A DNA stretch of 64,000 nucleotides from Luidia sarsii (taxonomy: Eukaryota; Echinodermata; Asteroidea; Paxillosida; Luidiidae), in assembly GCA_949987565.1 (NCBI GenBank), contig OX465120.1:1064901-1128900 (forward strand), given 5' to 3'. Made by a program: the position numbers and the translations under genes. The notes below the pieces were generated by a model. That model did not search any database and was not told where the DNA came from. It saw nothing but the letters and a program-made list of their open reading frames with translations. Shown here one piece after another: positions 35,641 to 48,600 of the stretch (within the stretch, counting starts at the first letter, position 1; the number at the start of each line of letters is the position of its first letter).

Positions 35641-36092
35641 GCAATATAATAGTCAGGATATACAAAGGTGTTATGAGTTCTTATGCATTATGCCATACGG
35701 TAACCGTTCAATTGGAGGTCGAGGGGGATAATTTCATCTGCCTCTGCCTCTGCCTCTGCCTCTGCCTCTGCCTCTGCCTCTGCCTCTGCCTCTGCCTCTG
35801 CCTCTGCCTCTGCCTCTGCCTCTGCCTCTGCCTCTGCCTCTGCCTCTCCCTCTCCCTCTCCCTCTCCCTCTCCCTCTCCCTCTCCCTCTCCCTCTCCCTC
35901 TCCCTCTCCCTCTCCCTCTCCCTCTCCCTCTCCCTCTCCCTCTCCCTCTCCCTCTCCCTCTCCCTCTCCCTCTCCCTCTCCCTCCCCCTCCCCCTCTCCC
36001 TCTCCCTCTCCCTCTCCCTCTCCCTCTCCCTCTCCCTCTCCCTCTCCCCCTCCCTCTCCCTCTCCCTCTCCCCCTCCCTCTCCCACTCCCTC
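35641..36092. repeat. (CTCTGC)n/(CTCTCC)n array, second copy
   Basis: The flank at 35648-35735 matches that at 34691-34760. The array begins as CTCTGC and switches abruptly to CTCTCC near 35845, the same order as in the first copy. Confidence 0.92.
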
Positions 36093-36225
36093 TTGAAGGT
36101 TTGCATGGCGGAAATACTAAGTGGAAGGTTTGCGGTGACACCATGTAGCACTTCTCTGAAAAGAGCCGGTAATAAATCAACGTTTCGGGTAGTGTGTACC
36201 CTGCCCGTCGTCAGGAGACGGTCCG
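36093..36225. mobile_element. GCGGTGACACCATGTA / AACGTTTCGGGTAG module
   Basis: Same module as at 7315-7580: GAAGGTTTGC..GCGGTGACACCATGTAGCAC..AGAGCCGGTAA..AACGTTTCGGGTAGTGTGTA..GCCCGTCGTCAGGAGAC. Dispersed repeat. Confidence 0.65.
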
Positions 36226-36439
36226 AAGGTTTATTGAGATCAGAGTCCCCAAAATGCGACTGCAGACATATACATGTAATTCCATTGTATAAAGGGAATT
36301 TTTCTCAATTTATTGATGAATAAAAGACCTTTATAATTTTGCACCAAAACCATCTTCTCCCTTGTCCTGCGTGAGGTTTTAAAAAAAAAGTGAAATTAAT
36401 TTTGCTGTGCTCAAACCAACTTAAGAAATTAATCATTTT

Positions 36440-36785
36440 AGATTTTCATGAAGTAAATATAAAAATCGGTTGCAAGCTGCTCACTGACTAAAAGAACCTG
36501 CAATACATCAATCTCAAAGGTTAGAGGGCCTGACGTTTCGATCCTAGCAGGACCTTTCTCAAAGGCAAAATGTTTTTCATCAGTTACTGTAAAAAAGGAG
36601 ATCGAAATTGATTGGACTCAGATAGCATCTCAAATCTGGCCTCCTTTGCGACTAAAAAAATAAAAATTATAAACAATTCTGAGGAACACCTGTCAGGAAT
36701 TTTGATCATGCAATCCTTAATTCCTTTGAGAAAGGTCCTGCTAGGATCGAAACGTCAGGCCCTCTATATTTTGAGACTTCATTCA
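36440..36785. mobile_element. Head-to-head pair of GAAACGTC end motifs
   Basis: Minus-oriented motif at 36527-36565 and plus-oriented motif at 36724-36761, each with CTTTGAGAAAGGTCCTGCTA and GATCGAAACGTCAGGCCCTC. About 160 bp of unique sequence lies between them. Confidence 0.7.
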
Positions 36786-37648
36786 AAGAGAAGTAAGCTG
36801 CCCTATTTCTCATTTCGTCAAGGGAATGGATCGCGTGAAAAGAAAATTTACCCAGACAAATTCAATTTTCGACTGCAAACTCCACGTACTGCATGTTGAT
36901 GAGCCACTCGACTTTATTCTTATCCCTGCTCCGGGAATCTGTGCTTCTCTGTATTCAATGTTCTCACTCCTCCTCTGCCTTTAAACGCCTGAACAGCGCA
37001 GATAATAATTATCGAAAACGGACAGAATTCTATTTTTGCTTCAAATAGTGCGCACGGTGCAAGGGGAAAGTTTAATTTATTGGACTTGATTGTTCAGATC
37101 GAAGCTCGTGGGTCGCAATCAAAAAGGAAATAGTCCCGAATAATAGACAACTCATTATTTTTTTTTAAAGGTAAGAAACATGAGGGTTAGGGTTAGCGAC
37201 CATCACGCAACAATGGATTGCGACTAGATACCCCGTGTATTCCTGGACCATCGCTTGCAGGACATAATCATTTACAAGGGGCTGCGTGCTGACATGACCT
37301 TCAATATTGAGTGGATTTCACCCGGGATAAAAGTCTCATAAAGATCACTGATAAATTGGCAAGCCTGTACAAAGTCAGTGTCGTTGGACGGTGTATTTAA
37401 TACACTGCACGCAATGTCCTTGTGACAGTGACTTGGCTTTTCAGGTGCACTTTACCAAAGTCGATCTTCACGAAGGTCCAGATTTGTATTCGGTTTAGGG
37501 AATATTTTCAGGAGAATTTCAAGCGATTGTATCTTCTATCGGGGAAAATTCGGCGGTGAAGTGTACAGGGAGGAGAGATTCTTCGACTGGGGAGCGAACA
37601 GACCATTTGTGCGACCCCTGTTGACATGCCATCACCGCTTGACTAATT
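36786..37648. other. Intergenic, no gene recognised
   Basis: Unique sequence. It includes a short GGGTTAGGGTTAG at about 37186, too short to be telomeric. Confidence 0.4.
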
Positions 37649-37689
37649 ATAGTGGGTATTTTTTCATCTCATTTGGTGCAGAGCAGCGA

Positions 37690-37990
37690 CAGTTGTGGGA
37701 GTGAGAGAGAGGAGAGGGGGCGATCCGAGGGAGAGGAGAAAGAGACAGATCGAGAGACAAAGAGCGAGGAAGAGTGAGGGACAGGCAGAGAGCTAGATAG
37801 GCGACAGACAGATAGACAGACAGACAGACAGGCATACAGACAGACAGACAGACAGACAGAGCGAGAAAGAGGAGTGAGAAACAGGCAGAGGGCTAGAAAG
37901 AAGAGACAGACAGACAGACAGACAGAGAGGCAGAGAGGCAGAGCGGAGACAGACAGACAGAGAGGGGAGATGGGGAGAGACAGAGACCAA
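37690..37990. repeat. GACA/GAGA array
   Basis: (GACA)n blocks at 37805-37860 and 37905-37925 within GA-rich sequence. Confidence 0.9.
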
Positions 37991-38555
37991 ATGCAAGAGA
38001 GCTCTCCAACAGTCCTAGCCTAACATGCACATTGCATAAATTTAACAAATCTCGCATCGGGGTAGCTTAATAGCTTTGTCAGAAATACTCACAATTTCTC
38101 TCCCCATTTTCTGTCCAACTCAGTAAAGCAGTTACCTATGACGTCATAGCACCATGCTCGCGTCATCAACCCACAGCAGTCGGGCAGATAATTCGATATA
38201 ATCGCAAAGATATGAGCGACAGAGTGGACCCAATTCTGTTGGCAATTGGGGGTTTTAGCAAGAGAACAAAAGCCCGTTGAAATTCTTTCAAAGCCAACGT
38301 CAGCTTCGGCGCGAGATCTTAAGGGTAGTGACCTCTGCTGACATGTTGTCGTCAACATTCTTTATGCAAAGGCTTCGGTATTAAGAGGCGCGTTTTGATA
38401 CAAAATTGAAGAAGTGGTTACTTTGTGGGTTGTTAATTTTCTCTCTTTATGAAAATCGTACGTGAGTGATTCAGGTAATTGTAGGTTGTTTTTAACACCC
38501 AATCAGATAAGCAAACTTTATTTCTTGTCTATTGTGGCGTAGTAGGTCTGGTCAC
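37991..38555. other. Intergenic, no gene recognised
   Basis: Unique sequence. Confidence 0.4.
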
Positions 38556-38559
38556 GTGT

Positions 38560-38872
38560 GGAGACGTATGGAGGTGTGGAATGGTGTGCGAGAGTTCCGG
38601 AGGGATCTAGACGGGTGTAGAGTGGTGCGGAGAGGTGCGGAGAGGTGCGGAGAACGGTGGAGGCATGGGCGAGGGGAGCTGGGGAACGATGTGGGGAGAT
38701 GTGGAGGTGTGGAGAGGTCTGGTGAGGTGTGGAGAGGTGTGGAGAGGTGTGGAAATGTGTGGGGAGGTGTGGAGAGGTGTGGAGAGGTGTGGAGAGGTGT
38801 GGAGAGGTGTGGAAAGGTATTGATTGTATAAAAAGGCTTGGAGAGGTGTGGAAAGGTGTGGATCTATGGGGA
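38560..38872. repeat. 10-bp minisatellite GGTGTGGAGA
   Basis: About 25 imperfect units in a 300-bp block downstream of TOP3B. Confidence 0.92.
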
Positions 38873-39671
38873 GAGGCGAAAGGAAAGCCACATATCATTT
38901 AGACAAAATCTTTTGGAGCAAAGATTATTTATTTGCTGTCAAGGGAAGGGGTCTGAGGTACAAAATACTTGAGCTTCCAAACAGCCACTAAAACAAAATA
39001 ATGCAGGAAAATAAATAAAAAAAAGTAAATTCCTCACATTACTATGCACTGAGCCAAAAACTTCAAATCTAAGAATAATCTAATGATTCCATTCCAATAT
39101 TGGCCAATTAAACATAGGTCCAATATTTGGATAAAATAAAGTGGACTTTAGGGATTTATGGACTATGAATAAGTGGAACAATTTTATAAATTATTTTTTA
39201 ATTCCAATTGCTATTCAAACAATGCTGCTTCAAACTACATGTAGTAATATATGTTGGCGTTAGTGCACAATGTAAACAAAAATTCCTGATGTATACTGAA
39301 ATTTGGCCAAATGAAGCCAGATAAAGATTTCAAAATATGGTTGCTAGGGGTTTTATCTACATTAAGTAGCCTCGTGTCAAGCCTGAGAATCTGTTCTCTG
39401 TATTCAACAGAACATCTGGGAGTGTGGATTCCTGAGGAAAAGCGACTGCAAACAAGACTAGGCCTGGGATGCCCTACAGACCCCAGCAATGGCTCTGGCT
39501 ATCATGTTTTTGTGTAGTGTTCCCTCCATGCAATGTCCAGGGGTTTGGGGATGGTTAGGGTTTTGGAAAGGTTAGCCATGCCACTGCAATGGGACCTTGT
39601 GATTTTGCGCAATATGCCCTCTGCATTGCCCTGGGGTTTCCATGGTTACGTAACCCTCGTCCTCTCGATCC
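38873..39671. other. 3' flank of TOP3B, no other gene recognised
   Basis: AT-rich. A reverse-strand AATAAA-like signal near 38929 could serve TOP3B polyadenylation, but that is only a guess. Confidence 0.35.
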
Positions 39672-42600
39672 TCAGACAAAGTAGGCAGCCAACTGCGACA
39701 TCTTGTCCTTGGGGACTTTCCCGCCCCGGCCCCGCCCTCGGCCACGCCCCCGGCCACGCCCTCGGCCACGCCCTCTTCCCCCACCCCCTCCGCCCCTTCG
39801 GCGGTGCATGGCGGCGTGCTTCGCCTCAATCAGGGGCGAGAGAATCGGGTCGCAGAACATGCACCCTGAGTGATGCGTCTCATTGTTTGCCAAGGGGGTC
39901 TTGGTCTGACGAAAGAGCCAAAAACAAAAACAAAAACAAAAACAAAAACAAAAAATAAATAGATAGATAATAAATTTCCAATAGTTAGAGGGCCTGACGT
40001 TTCGATCCTAGCAGGACCTTTCTCAAAGGTCCTGCTAGGATCGAAACGTCAGGCCCTCTGAAGAGAAACTACAGAGATCCACAAAACTCATTTTTCTATC
40101 AAATTGATAAAGTACCACTTTGACCACTTCACAAGTGAGCAGCCTAGCAATCCGTCAATCAATTAGAAGTTAAAGAGCACCCTCTGGAGGCCGCACATGG
40201 ACAGGCAGGCCAGTGTCTTACCTTGTTGAAGTCCACATCCAAGATGGCGGCCTCGCATTTCTCGCAGTGATCCTCGGTGACCGAGATGCGATGGGCGTCC
40301 TCAAAGATGTTGATGATGACATTACACCTTCATGAAGACAAACAAACAAAGGAAAAACTGACTGGGAACTCATTGAAGAAATGTGTGTGTCTATGGCTTC
40401 AACTTACACACAAGTCTATGGAAGCCACAAGACAGTGGCTACTGGCAGCCCCCATAAACATGTGTGCTTGGCTATGGCTTCAAAGTACACACAAGTCTAT
40501 GGAAGCCACAAGACAGTGGCTAACTGGCAACCCCCATAGACACGTGTGTGTGTCTATGGCTTCAAATTACACACAAGTCTATGGAAGCCACAAGACAGTG
40601 GCTAACTGGCAGCCCCCATAGACACGTGTGCTTGGCTATGGCTTCAAATTACACACAAGTCTATGGAAGCCACAAGACAGTGGCTAACTGGCATCCTCCA
40701 TAGACATGTGTGCTTGGCTATGGCTTCAAATTACACACAAGTCTATGGAAGCCACAAGACAGTGGCTACTGGCAGCCCCCATAGTCATGTGTGCTTGGCT
40801 ATGGCTTCAAATTACACACAAGTCTATGGAAGCCACAAGACAGTGGCTACTGGCAGCCCCCATAGTCATGTGTGCTTGGCTATGGCTTCAAATTACAAAC
40901 AAGTCTATGGAAGCCACAAGACAGTGGCTACTGGCAACCCCCATAGACACGTGTGCTTGGCTATGGCTTCAAATTACACACAAGTCTATGGAAGCCACAA
41001 GACAGTGGCTAACTGGCAGCCCCCATAGTCATGTGTGCTTGGCTATGACTTCAAATTACACACAAGTCTATGCAAGCCACAAGACAGTGGCTACTGGCAG
41101 ACCCCATAGACACGTGTGCTTGGCTATGGCTTCAAATTAAACACAAGTCTATGGAAGCCACAAGACAGTGGCTATCTGGCAGCCCCCATAGACACGTGTG
41201 CTATTTCCAGCCACAGCCAATGAAAAAGCCTGAATCAAGACCGAAGGCACCCGACTACTCACTTATTGCACGCGAGTCTCCATTTGGGTGCGGAGGACGG
41301 GTCTAGTACCATGACTCCATTGTCGCACTCTATGCACTGCGCTACACCCAGCTTTGTGATAGAGTGCATGCAGGTAGGATGTGTACATTCGTTGCATCCC
41401 ATTCCTTTACGCATTTCAGGAAACGGAGGATTACTGAAGCAGTAAGGGCAGACTGGATAGCTCTGAGAAAAAAACATCATTACAAAAATTATGAAAATAC
41501 TGGTAAATAAGTGGAAGGTTTGCGATGACTCCATGCAGTGACCTCTCTTTTGAGACAGAGTGTAACTCGACGGTGAGTTGAGTAACCAATCATAACAAAT
41601 TTTTACAACTTGAAAACAAATGTTTGTTTGACTTAAAACAAAAAATCTGCATCCACTTTGTGTGATCCCCGAGCTGCTGTAGCCAGGTTTACAACCATTG
41701 GTTGTTTGCATCTGAATGAAAGCGGGGGTGCGATCCCTGGAGATATACAGCAGTTAAATGTTGAATTGCTTCTGGCTGGCGCCCATCATCTAAGGGCTGA
41801 ATAGCTCAGATGGAAGAGCACTGGTACGCAAAACCAGAGGTCTCGGGTTCAAGTCCCAGTCCAGTAAAAGTTTTTCTAAGCCAAATTTTCAATTTGTTCA
41901 AAAGCTCTCAGTCAGTTTTTCCTTTGTTCCTTTGTTTCAATTTAGACTAAAGGATTTCCATTTTCCCATAATACAATGGTGAGGAATCCTCTCTTGCAAG
42001 AAACTGGCAGCGGGTTCGACTCCCGGCTAAAGGCAGGTTCGAGTCCAGCGCTGGTGGGTCCATACCTTTCCCTTGGGACCCGAGGACCACATGACCAGCT
42101 CGAATTCGTCCAGCGGACATCGGATCTCCTTGTAGAGTTTGATGAATCCGTTCTGGGGAAGGTTGTAGGTCTCCTCACACTGGGCGCAGTGGAGACGACA
42201 GGGCTTGGCCGAGATGAGCTTCATGAAACGACGACATTTACCACACCTTGGGGAAGAGCAGAAGGATTTGAAAACGTCAGGATGATTGGTAGGGTAAAGT
42301 GGGGTGGGGAGGGAGGGGGAGGTGAGGGATAGGAGAAGGAGAAGGAGAAGAAGAAGGAGGAGAAGGAGAAGGAGAAGGAGACGGAGGAGGAGGAGAAGGA
42401 GGAGGAGGAGAAGGAGAAGGAGAAGGAGAAGGAGAAGGAGAAGGAGGAGACGGAGAAGGAGAAGGAGAAGGAGAAGGAGAAGGAGAAGGAGAAGGAGAAG
42501 GAGGAGACGGAGAAGGAGAAGGAGAAGGAGAAGGAGAAGGAGAAGGAGGAGGAGGAGAAGGAGGAGGAGACGGAGGAGGAGGAGAAGGAGGAGGAGGAGA

Positions 42601-45600
42601 AGGAGAAGGAGAAGGAGAAGGAGAAGGAGAAGGAGGAGAAGGAGAAGGAGAAGGAGAAGGAGGAGGAGAAGGAGAAGGAGAAGGAGAAGGAGAAGGAGAA
42701 GGAGACGGAGGAGGAGGAGAAGGAGGAGGAGGAGAAGGAGAAGGAGAAGGAGAAGGAGAAGGAGAAGGAGGAGACGGAGAAGGAGAAGGAGAAGGAGAAG
42801 GAGAAGGAGAAGGAGAAGGAGAAGGAGAAGGAGAAGGAGAAGGAGAAGGAGAAGGAGGAGGAGAAGGAGGAGGAGAAGGAGAAGGAGAAGGAGAAGGAGA
42901 AGGAGAAGGAGAAGGAGAAGGAGAAGGAGAAGGAGAAGGAGAAGGAGGAGGAGGAGAAGGAGAAGGAGAAGGAGAAGGAGAAGGAGAAGGAGAAGGAGAA
43001 GGAGGAGAAGGAGAAGGAGAAGGAGAAGGAGAAGGAGAAGGAGAAGGAGGAGGAGAAGGAGGAGGAGAAGGAGGAGGAGAAGGAGGAGGAGAAGGAGAAG
43101 GAGAAGGAGAAGGAGGAGGAGGAGAAGGAGGAGGAGGAGAAGGAGAAGGAGAAGGAGAAGGAGAAGGAGAAGGAGGAGACGGAGAAGGAGAAGGAGAAGG
43201 AGAAGGAGAAGGAGAAGGAGAAGGAGAAGGAGAAGGAGAAGGAGAAGGAGAAGGAGGAGGAGAAGGAGGAGGAGAAGGAGAAGGAGAAGGAGAAGGAGAA
43301 GGAGAAGGAGAAGGAGAAGGAGAAGGAGAAGGAGAAGGAGAAGGAGGAGGAGAAGGAGAAGGAGAAGGAGAAGGAGAAGGAGAAGGAGAAGGAGAAGGAG
43401 AAGGAGAAGGAGAAGGAGAAGGAGAAGGAGAAGGAGAAGGAGGAGGAGAAGGAGGAGGAGAAGGAGGAGGAGAAGGAGGAGGAGAAGGAGAAGGAGAAGG
43501 AGACGGAGGAGAAGGAGAAGGAGAAGGAGAAGGAGAAGGAGAAGGAGAAGGAGAAGGAGGAGGAGAAGGAGGAGAAGGAGAAGGAGAAGGAGAAGGAGAA
43601 GGAGAAGGAGAAGGAGAAGGAGAAGGAGAAGGAGAAGGAGAATGAGAATGAGAAGGAGGAGGAGAAGGAGGAGGAGAGGGAGGAGGAGAAGGAGAAGGAG
43701 AAGGAGAAGGAGAAGGAGAAGGAGAAGGAGAAGGAGGAGGAGGAGAAGGAGGAGGAGGAGAAGGAGAAGGAGAAGGAGAAGGAGAAGGAGAAGGAGAAGG
43801 AGAAGGAGAAGGAGAAGGAGAAGGAGAAGGAGAAGGAGAAGAAGAAGGAGGAGAAGGAGAAGAAGAAGGAGGAGAATGAGAAGAAGAAGGAGGAGAATGA
43901 GAAGGAGAAGGAGGAGAAGAAGGAGCAGGAGAAGGAGAAGGAGCAGGAGAAGGAGAAGGAGAAGGAGAAAGAGAAAGAGAAGGAGAAGGAGAAGGAGAAG
44001 GAGAAGGAGAAGGAGGAGGAGAAGGAGAAGGAGAAGGGAAAGACAAGATAAGTCAATCATTCAAGAAATCCAACCTTGACAAAGGTTTGCCCGTCGCGGC
44101 CAATGGAGAGAAGGAGACCTCAAAGAGTTCATCCATTCCAGGGATGTGCTCCACAAAGTACTGGAACTTCCGGGTGAAGATATCCAGGGTGTGTTTCAAC
44201 ACCACGTGATAGTCAACTCTACCCTGAGCTATCAGGTTTAGCTGCTCTTCAACGGCCGAACGCATCGTCGGCAGAGACAAGTCTGGATCAATCTGAGACA
44301 TCGATGAGAAAATATCGAGATTGGTTAGTCTGGTTGGTACCAGTAACTAGCTGTGGTGTACTTTTAAAGCTCATGTCAACATGAGGGTTACCAACCAAAA
44401 ACTGCATGGCAATGTATTACGACTGTCACTGGTGCCCTGCTTCAGGAATGACTGGTTCACCTTCTGGTATCCATGGATGAGCACTATGCCGAGTCTGGTG
44501 GGGACCAGTCGGCGGCCGCTCTCCACCTTGACGTAGTTGCGCTGGCAGATGTTCTCAATGTGGACGGGTATGCTGGCGTCCGTGCCGATCCCATGCTTCT
44601 CCATGAGCGTAATGAGTTCACTCTCCGTCAGGTAGTCAGGGGGTGAGGTCTGTCTCTCAACCAGCTTGATCTAGATAGAAAGATAAGTAGTGCTTGATAC
44701 ACCAGAATACAATGGAACCCCAGGGAACCCAACAAATCCAAACAGAAACCCAAACTAACCCAACGCAGCCCAACCCAACCCAACCCAACCCAACCCAACC
44801 CAACCCAACCCAACCCAACCCAACCCAACCCAACCCAACCCAACCCAACCCAACCCAACCCAACCCAACCCAACCCAACCCAACCCAACCCAATCCAATC
44901 CAACCCAATCCAACCCAAATCCAACCCAACCCAAACCCAACCCAACCCAATCCAACCCATCCCAACCCAACCCAATCCAATCCAACCCAATCCAACCCAA
45001 CCCAAACCCAACCCAACCCAACCCAACCCAACCCAACCTAACCCATCCCAGTCCAACCCAATCCAACCCAAATCCAACCCAACCCAAACCCAACCCAACC
45101 CAATCCAACCCATCCCAACCCAACCCAACACAACCCAAACCCAACCAACCCATCCCAACCTCCTTCCATACACAAGTGGTGAACCTACCTCATTCAGACT
45201 GCAGACGTCGCCTACTCGGAACTCAGGCAGAGTCTCTGTGGCAGACAGCGCTTGCCATCTCATGAAGGTGGTAAACCCTGGATCTATCACGGTCTTCCCG
45301 CTGCAGGAGAATCTCTCCTCATTAATGATGAAACTGACTGTCTTCTGCAGATACTTGCAATCATAGCTGACCTGAATATCAAGATTTAACAACAATTCAA
45401 ACAAATTCAAACAAAAAAAACGCTTACTCTCTTCCTCCTGATCTATTATGCTCCTGGTTCTTCTCCTTATCACTTTCTTCTAGCCCTCACCTTGAGTGGC
45501 CTTTTGGGGCCTTGTGTTGGGCGACATTCATTAAAAAATAAACAACAACAACCAAAAGAAATGGAGCCTTGCATTGGGCGACATTCATTAAAAAATAAAC

Positions 45601-48600
45601 AACAACAACAACGAAATGGAGCCTTGCGTTGAATTGAGAAGACATTCATTAAAAAATAAACAACAACAACAACAACGAAATGGAGCCTTGCGTTGGACGA
45701 CATTCATTAAAAAGTAAACAACAACAACAACAACAAAATAGAGCCTTGCGTTGAGAAGACATTCATTAAAAAATAAACAACAACAACAATGAAATGGAGC
45801 CTTGAGTTGGGGCAACATTCATAAAAAAAATTAAAAAAACGAAATAGAGCCTTGCATTGGGCGACATTCATTAAAAAATAAACAACAACAACGAAATGGA
45901 GAGTATTCGCTCATCAGTGATGCGTCGCTAATGTAGTGAATTCTGTGATTACCGTGGCAACGAAATGCAGCATGATGTATTCGTAGAGCCTCCAGGCTTC
46001 GCCTCCGATCTCCGCCTCGGAGGCGTACCTCATGGGCGTGATAGGGGGGTGGTCCCCGACGTCGTGACCTTTCCGCGGATGGTTGATGCCCTTGTCCAAG
46101 AGGTCGCGAATCTCCCGACCCCAGGGGCTGGACACGAGGTGACGAAGCGCTCCCCTGGCAACCAGAACGACATTCCGACGCACAGTTAGAGATGGTTACG
46201 GCTTATCACATGTCTGTGGCTATGGCTTGTTATTACACACGAATCTATGGACGCCATGAGCCAATGGCTGCAGCCCATTGCCATAGATGACTGTAACACA
46301 TCCAAGCCTTGAGTTTGATTTCATATCTTCACTCACCTACGCCTTTCCTACACATTGGATTTCTGTTTGACCTAAATTGTAAAGTCACTTACCAAGAATT
46401 TTTAATATTTTTTTTTGAAATGGCAAAGAAAACCAGGACTTGAACCTGAGACAGCTGGTTTTGTGTACCAGCGCTCTTACCATCTGAGTTATCCAGCCCT
46501 TAGATGATGGCCTTCCCTAATAGTCAACTAGTCTTTGGCACACCAGTGCTCTTACCATCTGAGCTATCCAGCCCTTAGATGGTGGCCTTCCCTAATAGTC
46601 AACTAGTCTTTGGCACACCAGTGCTCTTACCATCTGAGCTATCCAGCCCTTAGATGGTGGCCTTCCCAAATAGTCAACTAGTCTTTGGCACACCAGTGCT
46701 CTAACCATCTGAGCTATCCAGCCCTTAGATGGTGACCTTCCCAAATAGTCAACTAGTCTTTGCCAGGGTGGGAGGTGCCAGAGGAGACACATCACATCAA
46801 AAGTTATCACATTCTGTTCACGGATGCAATGCTGCATCTTTGCGTCTGCTTCACTTCCGGAGTGACGAAAGCGGACGACGGAGGACTAAAACTAAAACGG
46901 CCGCCGAGTGACTTCAACTTTTGCGCAGAGTGGGCTATCTTGCGCCGCTCTATCTTTGACCTTAAAATTTAGTGGGCCTGACGTTTCGATCCTAGCAGGA
47001 CCTTTCTCAAAGGACCTTTCCCTCTGCCTTTGAGAAAGGTCCTGCTAGGATCGAAACGTCAGGCCCACTAAATTTTAAGATTTACATTTTGGTAATTTTA
47101 GTCAGTAAGCAGTTTGCAACATTTTTGTATATCACCGCTCTATCTTTGAGTTATGACTGGCAAAACACGCATCCCCCCCCCCCTACAACCCAGAGGGAAA
47201 GCGGCCACCTACTTGAGGTCAAAGTTCTCCGGGTAGCTGGTCGTCTCTGTGCGTGGGTAGCTGATGTAGCCCTGGGTGTAGAGTCGCTCGGCAATCTGCA
47301 TGGCATGGTGGGGACTCATCCCGAGCGAAGCGCTGGCCACACGCATCAACTCTACGGTGTTCAACGCTAGAGGGCGCTGTTTGGCCTTCTCCTTCTGCGT
47401 CACCGACGTCACCCTTTCAAATCAAGGACAAAGGAGTCTCAACAAGGATGTTTGCTATCTGAGCAGGACCTTTCTTTTGAAAAGGTTATGAGGGGGAGGG
47501 GAGAAGAGAGGAGAGGAGAGGAGGGGAGGGGAGGTAGGGGAGGGGAGGGGAGAGGAGAGAGGGTAGGGGAGGGGAGAGGAGAGGAGGTAGGGGAGGGGAG
47601 GGGAGAGGAGAGGAGGGGAGGGGAGGGGAGAGAAGGTAGAGGAGGGGAGAGGAGGGGAGAGGAGGGGAGAGAGGGTAGGGGAGGGGAGAGGGGAGGGGAG
47701 GGGAGAGAGGGTAGGGGAGGGGAGAGGGGAGGGGAGGGAAAAGGATGGGAGGGAAGGTAGAGGAGGGGAGAGGAGGGGAGAGAGGGAAGGGGGAAGGGAG
47801 GTGGGGAGGTTAGGGGGAGGAGGAGAGGATTATTTTGTGCTGTGGTCGAATGGTTAGAGCGCTTGTCTGCAGTGCCAAAGGGTTGCTGGTTCGAATCCCA
47901 CTCGGACCATAAGCTGGAAAACTCTCTCTGTCCACCCAGCAGTGAATGGGTAGCTGGCTCTCTTTAGAGTTTGGGGGGGGGGTTGAAAGGCAGCAAGGAA
48001 AGGAACTGGCAAGCCTACCTCATCATGCCCTGACCTTGGCAATGTGCTTCTTTGATAAGGCACATCCCCCAGGCTATAACGATACTATGGGGCATTCTTC
48101 GCATCTAACCTTACCCTTCCTATCTAAATTCGTCCTTGTCATTCAACCTTAAAGAAAGACCCTGCTAGCATCCAAACATCCGTGCAATTTGTACATTTCA
48201 GATCAATCTGGTTAGCAAGCAGTTTGCCACTTTTAAAACGGAGGGATGAGGTGATATGTTCTTGGGCGTACCTTGCGTCTTTGTATCCTTTGATCATGTT
48301 CAAGAACATCTGAGCAACGTCACGGTCAAACATTCGAACACGCTCCCAGTCTAAAACAATGTTCTTGCCGCTGGAGTGAGCCACCTATTCTCGTGGGAGG
48401 AAAAAAAAAAGTCCAAAAAATCTCTTTAAAAAAAAACCGGCAGAACATCGCTACATTCAACAAGGGGAATGGGTTCAAAACTGGTCCAATTAAAGTTAAT
48501 AGAAAAAAACAGTTGCAAACTGCTCACTGACTAAAATGACCTGCAATACATGAATCTCAAAAGTTTAGAGGGCCTGACGTTTCGATCCTAGCAGAACCTT

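Noticed and set aside
37186..37200. Telomeric repeat GGGTTAGGGTTAG
   Set aside because: Only two units; expected by chance or as a relic, not a chromosome end.
40385..41200. CRISPR-like regular array
   Set aside because: The repeats are contiguous with no unique spacers, and the genome is eukaryotic.
40277..41306. Repeat-containing protein with about 27-residue units
   Set aside because: Near-81-bp minisatellite periodicity; it lies antisense in a TOP3B intron and shifts frame between units.
41795..41865. Functional tRNA gene
   Set aside because: Same sequence is part of a longer dispersed repeat (33.5, 46.4, 62.9 kb) with an unpaired acceptor and wrong loop base, so a SINE.
42027..44079. 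Open frames of about 590-680 codons (poly-Leu, poly-Arg, Ser-Phe, Ser-Pro)
   Set aside because: Artefacts of the GGAGAA array in a TOP3B intron; only the part at 42066-42246 is real exon.
44628..45473. GW-rich 281-codon frame
   Set aside because: GGGTT array plus genuine TOP3B exon sequence at its 5' side; the rest is intron.
47838..47911. Functional tRNA gene
   Set aside because: Good A and B boxes, but acceptor stem pairing is poor and it continues into a SINE body.
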